From contig JAKQGS010000345.1 of the NCBI GenBank assembly GCA_029556045.1, positions 1 to 6,619 on the forward strand: DNA of 6,619 bases, read 5' to 3'. A program made the translations under genes and the position numbers. Below the pieces are notes generated by a model. The model did no database searches, was not told the DNA's origin, and was given only the letters and a program-made list of their open reading frames with translations. This DNA comes from Pseudomonadota bacterium. Its GTDB lineage: Bacteria > Bdellovibrionota > Oligoflexia > Oligoflexales > Oligoflexaceae. Positions 1 to 6,517 of the stretch are shown here, in pieces; within the stretch, counting starts at the first letter, position 1, and each line of letters opens with the position of its first letter.

Positions 1-1
1 C

Positions 2-229
2 GCCACCAAAGCAGACACCGATCGCATGCTGAACGCATTCATCGAGACTGTTGAAAAGAACATCCGCAAGGATGATGGTGTACGCCTGGTAGGCTTCGGC
101 ACCTTCACGGTTTCCAAGCGCAAGGCCCGCATTGGCCGCAATCCACAAACCGGAGAAGAGATCAAAATTCCTGCTCGCACGGTTCCTGTGTTCCGCGCTG
201 GCAACGGCCTGAAAGACTCCTGCAAATAA
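2..229 (+). CDS. HU-family nucleoid-associated DNA-binding protein, 5' end missing
   Basis: This is a small histone-like protein that binds and bends DNA as a dimer. The frame is open from base 2, so the ATG at 26 is an internal Met rather than the start. 75 residues are visible, and HU is usually about 90, so roughly 15 N-terminal residues lie outside the window. The visible part matches the HU/IHF signature: GFGTF, then a basic stretch (SKRKAR), then GRNPQTG at the tip of the DNA-binding beta-arm with the Pro that intercalates in known HU structures. The PVFRAG and LKD segments near the end are also typical of the family. HU and IHF subunits share this core; the arm sequence and the short tail favour HU. 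A Cys second from the C-terminus is a little unusual. The gene converges on the exonuclease gene, and the two share a terminator. The family call is firm; the exact paralogue cannot be decided. Confidence 0.95.
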   Translation, partial: ATKADTDRMLNAFIETVEKNIRKDDGVRLVGFGTFTVSKRKARIGRNPQTGEEIKIPARTVPVFRAGNGLKDSCK

Positions 230-246
230 TATTTGTAGAATCTTGC

Positions 247-283
247 AAAAAAGAAGAGGGGCTAAGCATGGCCCCTCTTTTTT
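247..283. terminator. Bidirectional Rho-independent terminator between convergent genes
   Basis: Bases 254-264 pair with 269-279 around a 4-base loop (AGCA). The core 255-262 / 271-278 (AGAGGGGC / GCCCCTCT) is perfect, and the only wobble is T263-G270. Six Ts (278-283) follow on the plus strand. Six As (247-252) precede the stem, giving a U-run for transcripts read on the minus strand. It lies between the HU stop (229) and the exonuclease stop (321), so it can end both transcripts. Confidence 0.9.
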
Positions 284-320
284 ATTGAATAGGAAGTCTG
301 CTTCCTGATCTTTGTTTGCA

Positions 321-1046
321 TTAAGAAATGGGCGGCAGAGGCTCCTCCTGGTGCAGGTCACGCCCACTGTAGATCTCAGCCGCCAAAAAACGACGTTCGT
401 CCTCCAGCTTATCCTCAGCCATGTCCTTAAACCAGGCTCGACGCTCCCCATCCCAGCGGTAACGGCGGTTTTTTAACTTATCTTTGGCTTCGTAGGGTGC
501 ACCCGTCGCCCAGATCCGCACCTCCTTCTGCCACGAGCGGGCCACCAGTTCACCAAGGTGTGGTGCCACCAACCGAAACGTGGTGGCACAATCAAAAACA
601 GCCCGGTGCGCAAACGCATTCACAAAGCCATGATCGGCTGCCAGATAATTCAGGGCGGAAGTTTTAAACCCCTTAGCTTCCCAATCGATATGACGAATGG
701 AGCAGGCCCAGTGCATTTCCACGCCGGCCAGCTCAGGGCGCCGCTTGAGAAAACCGCTGTCAAACGCTGCATTGTGGGCAATCACGATGGATGCACGCTC
801 GATGTATTGCCGGACCTGGGTCCAATCGATCTGCCGCCCCTGCAGGAAGGGATCATCCAGACCCGTAATTTTTTTAATCTCATCGCTGAGGCAGATGCCC
901 GGATCCTCAACAGCACCATAGGTGCTCGTGATGACCGGCGTACGTCCATCCATCACGGCAAATTCAATCAATCCCAGCTCGATGATACGATCCCGCTCCG
1001 CATCGATACCGGTTGTCTCCAAATCAATGATCAGACCATAGTCCAT
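321..1046 (-). CDS. DEDDh-type 3'-5' exonuclease (DnaQ / Pol III epsilon-like superfamily)
   Basis: This is a predicted metal-dependent 3'-5' exonuclease of the RNase T/DnaQ fold, acting in the cytoplasm on DNA or RNA ends. All five catalytic residues are visible: D8 and E10 in IIDLETTG (Exo I), D96 in HNAAFD (Exo II), and H147 and D152 in HRAVFD (Exo III). The H-x4-D spacing makes it the DEDDh subtype. The exonuclease domain spans about residues 4-165. Residues 176-209 form an extra C-terminal module with a PYEAKD...YRWD...AWF pattern, not found in minimal epsilon subunits. At 241 residues it is near the size of E. coli DnaQ, but it lacks a recognisable polymerase-binding tail. A stand-alone repair or RNA-processing exonuclease is therefore as likely as proofreading. 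The ATG at 1046 is preceded by AAAGGTGG 8 bases upstream, which supports this start. It lies 92 bases downstream of the lipoprotein gene on the same strand. Family call strong; substrate unknown. Confidence 0.9.
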   Translation of the reverse strand: MDYGLIIDLETTGIDAERDRIIELGLIEFAVMDGRTPVITSTYGAVEDPGICLSDEIKKITGLDDPFLQGRQIDWTQVRQYIERASIVIAHNAAFDSGFLKRRPELAGVEMHWACSIRHIDWEAKGFKTSALNYLAADHGFVNAFAHRAVFDCATTFRLVAPHLGELVARSWQKEVRIWATGAPYEAKDKLKNRRYRWDGERRAWFKDMAEDKLEDERRFLAAEIYSGRDLHQEEPLPPIS

Positions 1047-1054
1047 CGTTCAAC

Positions 1055-1062
1055 CCACCTTT
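1055..1062 (-). promoter_or_regulatory. Ribosome binding site of the exonuclease gene
   Basis: On the minus strand AAAGGTGG ends 8 bases before the ATG at 1046. It matches the Shine-Dalgarno consensus well and fixes the exonuclease start. Confidence 0.75.
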
Positions 1063-1085
1063 GCCTGAGCTGCAAGCCACAGTGT

Positions 1086-1114
1086 TCTATGCATGAGGGA
1101 GCATACTACGGCAA
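1086..1114 (-). promoter_or_regulatory. Weak candidate sigma-70-like promoter for the exonuclease gene
   Basis: On the minus strand, TTGCCG (1114-1109) and CATAGA (1091-1086) are separated by 17 bases. They match the -35 and -10 consensus at 4 of 6 and 3 of 6 positions. I see no terminator hairpin with a U-run between the lipoprotein stop and the exonuclease start, so read-through from the lipoprotein gene is an equal possibility. Confidence 0.2.
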
Positions 1115-1138
1115 ATCACACGCGAAGGCCATATGGTT

Positions 1139-4100
1139 TTATGGCTGCTGGTAGAGGAAGACGGTTCCCTTGTCGGGACTGAGCAGACTGCCCGAGGGCT
1201 CGTCGAGGTCGGTATTGGGATTACCGACGATCATCCCTCCCGCTCCAATCCCGATACTTGTCCCAAAAAATTTGTTTTCTGAAGTGCGTCCATTGGGGCC
1301 AAACCCCAGATATTTGCGACCATTGAACCAGGCGCTGCCGGCTTTGACGAACGTAAAGACCGAACCGGCTTCGGATACAAAATTAAATCCGGTTTCGTCA
1401 TAGGCATGCCGCCAAGCCGCAACCAGCAGTTTATCCCCATAGATGGCGGTGCGGCTACCGAAGTTACTACCGACCGCATTGGCATAATAACCAAACGCGA
1501 TAATTTTGTGGGTGTTGACATAGGTTCCTGCGGTATCCTCGTAAATGAACACCGCCCCCGTGGAATTGCCTCCGTTGCGATTGCCAATCGCCCCGACCAT
1601 GAGGTGAGTATTGGTCATGGTGAGGGAATAGCCAAACATGTCGTTGGAATTCCGGGTCTCTGGCTGGTCGATGATCTGCACCAGTGGCCATGTGCCCCCG
1701 GTGTCTTTATAAACCCAAACCAAACCCGCATCGGAAACCGGGTTGATTCCATTACGATCATAGTCATTTTTATGAGCCCCGATGGCGATAAAAGTGCCAT
1801 TGGTGGCCACCGCAAAACCGAAGTAGTCCTCCGCCGAACGGGGAACCCCTCCTGATTCCACCAATCGCTTCGTTTGACTCCACACGCCGCCGCTGCGGGT
1901 AAAAATGTATGCATTTCCCGCCATATTTAAATCGTTGGCGCCGCTGTCGTCATACCCATTTTCGTAGGCGCCCACCACAAGGATGTCGCCACTCATCGCC
2001 ACACTGGTCGCAAAACTTTTGTAGCTGATGCGGGTGTTGGTCCCCGTGGGGGTGATTTTCTGCTCGTCAATCCACACCCCTCCACTGAGGGTATAGGTGT
2101 ACACAGCACCAGCTTCGATCACCAAATTAGCTCCAGTGCTGTCATAGCAGTGATTCGGGGCCGTCACCGCCAAACTAGTTCCATCGACTGCAATATTGCT
2201 GCCAAATTTGTGAGAACTTGTATTAAGCATGCATTCTGCCCGGCTATTGGTGCCAAACGGAACTATTTTTTGGGCTAGGGTCCAACCGGCTGAGAGGTTT
2301 GGCCTGGTGTAATAATAAACGGCCCCAACTCCCCACGAGGTGAAATTCAAATCGTTGGCATCAGTGCGATCACCAGGAGCTCCCACATAAAGCGAAAGAC
2401 CATCTGGCGTCAAGTACACGTCAGTCCCATACTGAAGATCCGCCCGTGGGCGGGATATGAGATTATTCTCCGTGATTTTTTGGGCCTGGGACCATGTACC
2501 GGATTTTTCGAAGGTATAGACTGAACTGGAATTCTTTGCATACCGAGTGCCCGTTTCATCCCAACTATTATATGAGCCAGCCACCAACGAATTTCCCGTT
2601 CCCGCAAGAGCCACAAAGCGACCAAACTGGTCGTATTTCAAGCGAGCGTTGGTTCCCAATGGAGTCAACCTTTGTGTTTCCACCCAGGAGCTGCCATTCC
2701 AGTCAAAAACCCAGGCCATCCCGGCGTTGAGCAAATAATTGTTGCCGGAGGCATCGTAGGCTTTATAGGGGCTACCAGCTAACAACGTGTTCCCCTTTAG
2801 TGACAATGCCTTACCAAACCGCATCGATTCTGCGTTGACAGGAGGACTCACCCGCTGCTGTTGCGCCCAAACACCAGCGGTACGATTGAATAAAAAGACT
2901 TCCCCCGAGCCGGACGACGGTGCTCCGGTAGCATCAAAGTCGTTTTCTGGGGAACTCACTGCCACGACATCACCGCTGATGCTGACGATTGTGCCAAAGG
3001 TATCGGAAGCCATGCGGGCATTGGTCCCGGAAGGTACCAATTTGGTCTGTTGCGTCCAAGTGCTGCCAGTGCGCGTAAAGACAAAAGCAGCACCGGCTCC
3101 CGACACGGGATTTTCTCCATTGGCATCAAATTGATGCGAATACGCCCCAACCACAATGGAATCACCATCGATACTGACAGAATTCCCGAAACTATCCGAT
3201 GTATTACGGGCATTGATGCCGGTTGGAATCAGTTTTTGCTCCGGGCTCCAAACATCGGCGGAAAGCCGATAAACAAAGGCCGCCCCCCCCATATTGAGGC
3301 TGTTGGTGCCCGCTTCATCATACTTGTGATTGGTCGCCCCAGCCACCAAAGTATCGTTGCTGATGTCGATGTTGTCGCCAAAGGTATCATTAGCCTGCCG
3401 TCCATTGACGCCGGATCCTACAATCTTTTGTTGCAGGGTCCAAACGCCGCCGACCTTTTTGTAGACAAAAACCGCGCCAGCTGTTGAAAGATAGCTGCCA
3501 CCCGCCGCGTCATAACCATTGCGACTTCCCACCGCGATCAAGGCGCTATCAGGACTGATGGCCACCGCGATTCCAAAGTTGTCGTTGACCGCCCGTGCAT
3601 TGACTCCGGTACCCGCCAATTTTTGCTCAAAGGTCCAGTTACTGCCGGTATTGGGTCGCGTGTAAACAAAGACGGCACCAGCACTGGTGAGCGGATTGGA
3701 ATTATTCGCATCAAGGGGGTTTCCGGGAGCCCCCACCACCAGCATCAGGGCATCGTGAGATATATCGACATAGTTAAAATATGAGTTTTCCTGCGCATGC
3801 GCGTTGGCATACGGACCTTCCAGTGCAGACAATGATGTCAGGGGATAATAGGCCACGGTGCTGGTAGCAGCCGTCGCTGAATAGTTCAAAACCAGATTCA
3901 CAGTGAATACAGCATACTCATAGATGGTATTGGCCGTGAGGTCAGAATCAAAATACCCATTCGTGGGCCCCACGTAAACAATATCCAAGCCGACACTGAT
4001 ATTTCCAGCTGAATAGGAGGTCTCGTTAACGGGTGTCCATCCAGCTGTACTTCCCTGACCCACACCTCGTATAAGCACATAGGAATTGTTGCCGATTGAG

Positions 4101-6439
4101 GTGCCAACCGAATTCCAGCTAATACTGATATACCCTCCCGTATCGCGGGCAGACAGGGATGAGGAAGCTGCAGGCGTAGAGGTAATGAGGGCAAATTGAT
4201 GATAGGAGGTGGATGTCTGGGCGTTACCGGCCAGATCACGACCGTTGACGCATAAGGTTTTATATCCATCTGTACCAATGGCTGCCGTGATCGTAGTGCC
4301 GACATCAATGAATGAGGAAAAGGAGCTACACCACGTCGATGTCCATGCTTGAACACCGTAGCTATACTGCACAACATCGGTACCACTGACCGTCACATTA
4401 AAGTTAGCGTCTTTGGTAAACGCAGCAGGGGCCCCTGAAAGCACCGCCGTGGGAGCCACGGTATCCCGCACGATGGTGGCGCCAGTCCCGTAGGTGATAT
4501 TTCCGGCTGTGTCGGTGAGTTTGACGCATAGTGTATAGCTGTCATCGGTTGCTGTCATGGCGTTGATCGAGGGGATCGAACCAAGACCGTAGGATATGCC
4601 GCCATCGCAGACCACTGCTGGGGTATTATCGAGAATCGAAGAATAAGACACCGCAGTGTAGTCGCTTGCGGTCAAGGTCATGATGGGCTGAATTGAGTTT
4701 TTTTCTGCGTTGTTGACGTAACCATCCGTCGCTTCGTTGGCACCCACCAGTGAGGTGAAGGTTGGACCAGTGATATCCCGCACAACGGGGGCGGGTTTGT
4801 AAAAAAGGTAATTCCCAGCATTGTCGTTGAGCCGGACACACACCGCATAAATCCCGTCACTACCCGGCAGGTCGCTGATCGCTGGAATGGTGCTGTATGC
4901 GTAGTCCTTGGTGCCATCGCAGGACAGACCCGTGGCATTCATTGGCGATGTATAAGCTGCCACATCATAGCCGCTGGCCGTCAAAGTATACAGGGGAGCT
5001 GGCGACAGATATTCGGTGCTATTGATTTGGCCATCGCTGGCACCGTTGGCGCGCGCGAAGGATGTCAGTGTTGGGCCCTCCGTGTCCATGGTAAAGGTCA
5101 TACTATCGCTGGCACTATTGCCAGCCGCATCGGCTCCGGTCAGAGTCAGCGTATAAATGCCATCGGCTGAGGCATCAATGGTGGTATTGAGGCTAGTAGG
5201 GTCACCAAAGGTAATCGTGCCGGTGCCCGCTGCCTTGACCCAAGCATAGGTGCTGGCCCCAGAAGCGGTAGCAGTTGTTGTCCCCTGATTGTTCGTGATG
5301 ATATCGCCACCCGCATCCACGGTCGGCACGACCGTGTCTTTTTCTACGCTGCCGGACTTCCCATAGGCGATATTTCCCGCCGCATCCGTGAGCCGCACAC
5401 ATAGGGCATATATGCCATTGGCACCGGGAACGGTGCTGATGCCAGGGATACTGCTATTGCCATATATTTTCCCAGCGTCGCAGGTTATAGGTGTTCCATC
5501 GCTGAGAATGTCAGTATAGCTTGCACTGCTATAGCCGCTGGCGGTCAATGAGGCAAAGGTTAGGACGGACGTCGATTCTGCTGCATTGATATACCCATCC
5601 GCAGCCTCATTGGCACCCAGCAAACTGACAAATTGTGGTGGGGTGATGTCCCAGGTCAATGCAACGGTCTGGCTGCTGCTATTGCCAGCACGATCCGTGG
5701 CCGTGATTCGCAGAAGGTAGTCCCCCTCAACTGAAGCGGTAATATGCGGATTGATGTCAGAAACTTGGTCGAATGTCACAGCCCCCGGTCCTGTCAATTT
5801 AGACCACTGAACTGTGGTTGCCGACAGATCGGTGACCGTCAATGTGGGGGACTGGGGTTGATTGAAAGCATATTGATCCACTCCCTGAATCACGGGAGCT
5901 GTGCGATCCAGACCGATTTTAAGTCCATTATTGATGCCGGATATCTTTTCACCGGTGTTGGACTCGGCAAAAATGCACAGGTGATAGGTGCCATCTCCCA
6001 GGAAGTCCAAAGCGCGATTTTTTTCTTTGGTTTGCAGGAACTCAAAGAGAACGTCGCCACACTGCTCATCGAGCGCAATCAGCAATTTAACGCTGACCAA
6101 TTCAACATTCTGAGCATTCCATGCCACCACCGGCTTCCGCGCCTTCACCCAGGCATTGTCGGCGATGATATGACCTTCTTCTGTGGTCACTGTCAGGGTC
6201 ATACTGGATAATTGAGGGTCGTCCGTATTTAGGACGTCCGGATTGTCGCCATCGGACGTGTCCGATGGACTCCCTTCCGGATCCGGGGGGTTCGATTCCT
6301 CAACACCCGCAGGCATGGAGGTTTTTACCCGCAGACTGGAATTGCAGGCACTTGTAGCCACCATGATGAAACTCACAGCGCCCAGTAGATTTGACCATTT
6401 GGTAAGAATTGCGAGCATATACCGCCTTAAATTAGCCAC
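1139..6439 (-). CDS. Giant lipoprotein: Ig/PKD-like stalk, FN3-like module and two FG-GAP beta-propellers
   Basis: This is a predicted exported lipoprotein of 1766 residues. Residues 1-31 are a signal peptide ending in lipobox TSA-C, with lipidated C32; N33-S34 after the Cys lacks the inner-membrane-retention Asp known from E. coli. Residues 33-76 are an acidic Pro/Ser/Asp linker. Residues 77-748 hold about seven Ig/PKD-like beta-sandwich modules, many ending in D-x-A-G-N followed by a D-x-T-x-P junction. Residues 752-866 look like fibronectin III. Residues 883-1766 hold 14 FG-GAP-type repeats of about 64 residues. No enzyme motif is visible. The probable role is surface or periplasmic binding or adhesion; the ligand is unknown. 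The start is GTG at 6439, with AGAGGA 4 bases upstream. An ATG at 6418 (residue 8), with AAGG 6 bases upstream, would also leave a valid lipoprotein signal. The ORF is intact and closes with TAA at 1139-1141. Architecture confident; function inferred. Confidence 0.9.
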   Translation of the reverse strand: MANLRRYMLAILTKWSNLLGAVSFIMVATSACNSSLRVKTSMPAGVEESNPPDPEGSPSDTSDGDNPDVLNTDDPQLSSMTLTVTTEEGHIIADNAWVKARKPVVAWNAQNVELVSVKLLIALDEQCGDVLFEFLQTKEKNRALDFLGDGTYHLCIFAESNTGEKISGINNGLKIGLDRTAPVIQGVDQYAFNQPQSPTLTVTDLSATTVQWSKLTGPGAVTFDQVSDINPHITASVEGDYLLRITATDRAGNSSSQTVALTWDITPPQFVSLLGANEAADGYINAAESTSVLTFASLTASGYSSASYTDILSDGTPITCDAGKIYGNSSIPGISTVPGANGIYALCVRLTDAAGNIAYGKSGSVEKDTVVPTVDAGGDIITNNQGTTTATASGASTYAWVKAAGTGTITFGDPTSLNTTIDASADGIYTLTLTGADAAGNSASDSMTFTMDTEGPTLTSFARANGASDGQINSTEYLSPAPLYTLTASGYDVAAYTSPMNATGLSCDGTKDYAYSTIPAISDLPGSDGIYAVCVRLNDNAGNYLFYKPAPVVRDITGPTFTSLVGANEATDGYVNNAEKNSIQPIMTLTASDYTAVSYSSILDNTPAVVCDGGISYGLGSIPSINAMTATDDSYTLCVKLTDTAGNITYGTGATIVRDTVAPTAVLSGAPAAFTKDANFNVTVSGTDVVQYSYGVQAWTSTWCSSFSSFIDVGTTITAAIGTDGYKTLCVNGRDLAGNAQTSTSYHQFALITSTPAASSSLSARDTGGYISISWNSVGTSIGNNSYVLIRGVGQGSTAGWTPVNETSYSAGNISVGLDIVYVGPTNGYFDSDLTANTIYEYAVFTVNLVLNYSATAATSTVAYYPLTSLSALEGPYANAHAQENSYFNYVDISHDALMLVVGAPGNPLDANNSNPLTSAGAVFVYTRPNTGSNWTFEQKLAGTGVNARAVNDNFGIAVAISPDSALIAVGSRNGYDAAGGSYLSTAGAVFVYKKVGGVWTLQQKIVGSGVNGRQANDTFGDNIDISNDTLVAGATNHKYDEAGTNSLNMGGAAFVYRLSADVWSPEQKLIPTGINARNTSDSFGNSVSIDGDSIVVGAYSHQFDANGENPVSGAGAAFVFTRTGSTWTQQTKLVPSGTNARMASDTFGTIVSISGDVVAVSSPENDFDATGAPSSGSGEVFLFNRTAGVWAQQQRVSPPVNAESMRFGKALSLKGNTLLAGSPYKAYDASGNNYLLNAGMAWVFDWNGSSWVETQRLTPLGTNARLKYDQFGRFVALAGTGNSLVAGSYNSWDETGTRYAKNSSSVYTFEKSGTWSQAQKITENNLISRPRADLQYGTDVYLTPDGLSLYVGAPGDRTDANDLNFTSWGVGAVYYYTRPNLSAGWTLAQKIVPFGTNSRAECMLNTSSHKFGSNIAVDGTSLAVTAPNHCYDSTGANLVIEAGAVYTYTLSGGVWIDEQKITPTGTNTRISYKSFATSVAMSGDILVVGAYENGYDDSGANDLNMAGNAYIFTRSGGVWSQTKRLVESGGVPRSAEDYFGFAVATNGTFIAIGAHKNDYDRNGINPVSDAGLVWVYKDTGGTWPLVQIIDQPETRNSNDMFGYSLTMTNTHLMVGAIGNRNGGNSTGAVFIYEDTAGTYVNTHKIIAFGYYANAVGSNFGSRTAIYGDKLLVAAWRHAYDETGFNFVSEAGSVFTFVKAGSAWFNGRKYLGFGPNGRTSENKFFGTSIGIGAGGMIVGNPNTDLDEPSGSLLSPDKGTVFLYQQP
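1142..2437 (-). repeat. Second FG-GAP propeller, blades 8-14
   Basis: Residues 1335-1766 hold seven further repeats with starts at about 1337, 1412, 1476, 1540, 1602, 1660 and 1725. The last ends at the C-terminus on VFLYQQP, so the protein stops at the end of a blade. Blade 8 is the longest at about 75 residues, with an insert around 1401-1410 that carries C1403. Blade 12 is the shortest. Blade 8, like blade 1, has a literal VGAPG followed by DAN and TRPN. Confidence 0.85.
2438..3793 (-). repeat. First FG-GAP propeller, blades 1-7
   Basis: Residues 883-1334 contain seven repeats whose FG-like starts fall at about 887 (degenerate, FN), 955, 1020, 1084, 1148, 1208 and 1272. The consensus is FG-x-x-V-x-I-S-x-D-x-L-x-V-G-A, a loop with Y/F-D-x-x-G-x-N, AGAxFV(Y/F), W-x-x-Q-x-(K/R), and G-x-N-A-R before the next blade. 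Literal VGAPG occurs in blade 1. Blade 5 is the shortest. Seven blades match the usual closed propeller of the integrin-alpha/FG-GAP fold. Confidence 0.85.
3842..4186 (-). other. Fibronectin-III-like module between stalk and propellers
   Basis: Residues 752-866 include YISISWNSV (strand B-like with the core Trp), SYVLIRG, and a late Y-x-Y (TIYEYAVFTV) typical of FN3 F strands. It follows the last Ig-like module and leads into the first propeller blade. The fold is judged from pattern only, and there are no catalytic residues. Confidence 0.6.
4196..6211 (-). repeat. Array of Ig/PKD-like beta-sandwich modules (stalk)
   Basis: Residues 77-748 of the giant lipoprotein break into about seven modules: approximately 77-178, 179-264, 265-368, 369-452, 453-555, 556-658 and 659-748. 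Modules 2 and 4 are PKD/REJ-like (QWSKLTGPG and YAWVKAAGTG) and have no cysteine. Modules 3, 5 and 6 are copies of one type of about 103 residues. They carry a GANEAxDGYxNxAE-like opening (275, 463 and 566, divergent in the second), a first Cys before Asp, and a second Cys in Y-x-(L/V)-C-V-(R/K)-L-(T/N)-D. Modules 1 and 7 are more divergent but also have one Cys pair each. Boundaries are approximate. Confidence 0.8.
6344..6439 (-). other. Lipoprotein signal peptide with lipobox
   Basis: Residues 1-32 of the giant protein have a basic n-region (R5, R6, K14), a hydrophobic core (LLGAVSFIMVA) and the lipobox TSAC. Cleavage by signal peptidase II would fall before C32. From the alternative start at residue 8 the signal would be 24 residues, which is also within the normal range. 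Confidence 0.85.
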
Positions 6440-6517
6440 TTGTTCCTCTAACGGCGGTGAGGCGTCACAATCTTAAGAAATTTTTTAGCTTTCTCGAAAA
6501 TTGAATATTATGCCTCG
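6440..6517 (-). promoter_or_regulatory. Upstream region of the lipoprotein gene with possible -10 box
   Basis: These 78 non-coding bases separate the putative transposase stop from the lipoprotein GTG. On the minus strand CATAAT (6512-6507) matches the -10 consensus at 5 of 6 positions, but no good -35 lies 16-18 bases upstream. The stretch is AT-rich around 6471-6510 and includes the palindrome TCTTAAGA (6471-6478). A promoter here is plausible but not proven. I recognise no insertion-sequence terminal repeat. Confidence 0.3.
6444..6449 (-). promoter_or_regulatory. Ribosome binding site for the GTG start of the lipoprotein
   Basis: AGAGGA on the minus strand lies 4 bases before the GTG at 6439. 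A competing AAGG (6428-6425) lies 6 bases before the in-frame ATG at 6418, so the start is not settled between residues 1 and 8. Confidence 0.5.

Noticed and set aside
26..229. HU gene starting at the ATG at 26
   Set aside because: The frame stays open to the left edge, and the preceding residues (ATKADTDR) fit the first HU helices. Starting at 26 would remove part of the dimerisation region.
1129..1136. Perfect palindrome CCATATGG next to the lipoprotein stop
   Set aside because: It has no loop and no following U-run, so it is not a convincing terminator. An 8-base palindrome is expected by chance.
558..1154. 198-codon open frame on the plus strand
   Set aside because: It lies antisense to the exonuclease gene, whose five catalytic residues and ribosome binding site are clear. 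Its translation is Cys/His/Pro-rich with no recognisable domain, so it is a shadow.
1142..3793. CRISPR or recent DNA tandem repeat
   Set aside because: The periodicity of about 64 codons is at the protein level with diverged DNA and synonymous codon differences, so it is a domain repeat in a coding gene.
3898..4386. 162-codon open frame on the minus strand in another frame
   Set aside because: It overlaps the FN3 and last Ig-like module of the lipoprotein out of frame. It has a Pro/Arg/Leu-rich shadow composition and no family signature.
5744..6211. 155-codon open frame on the plus strand
   Set aside because: It is antisense to the stalk of the lipoprotein, whose modular repeats prove the minus frame is coding. 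The translation shows no domain.
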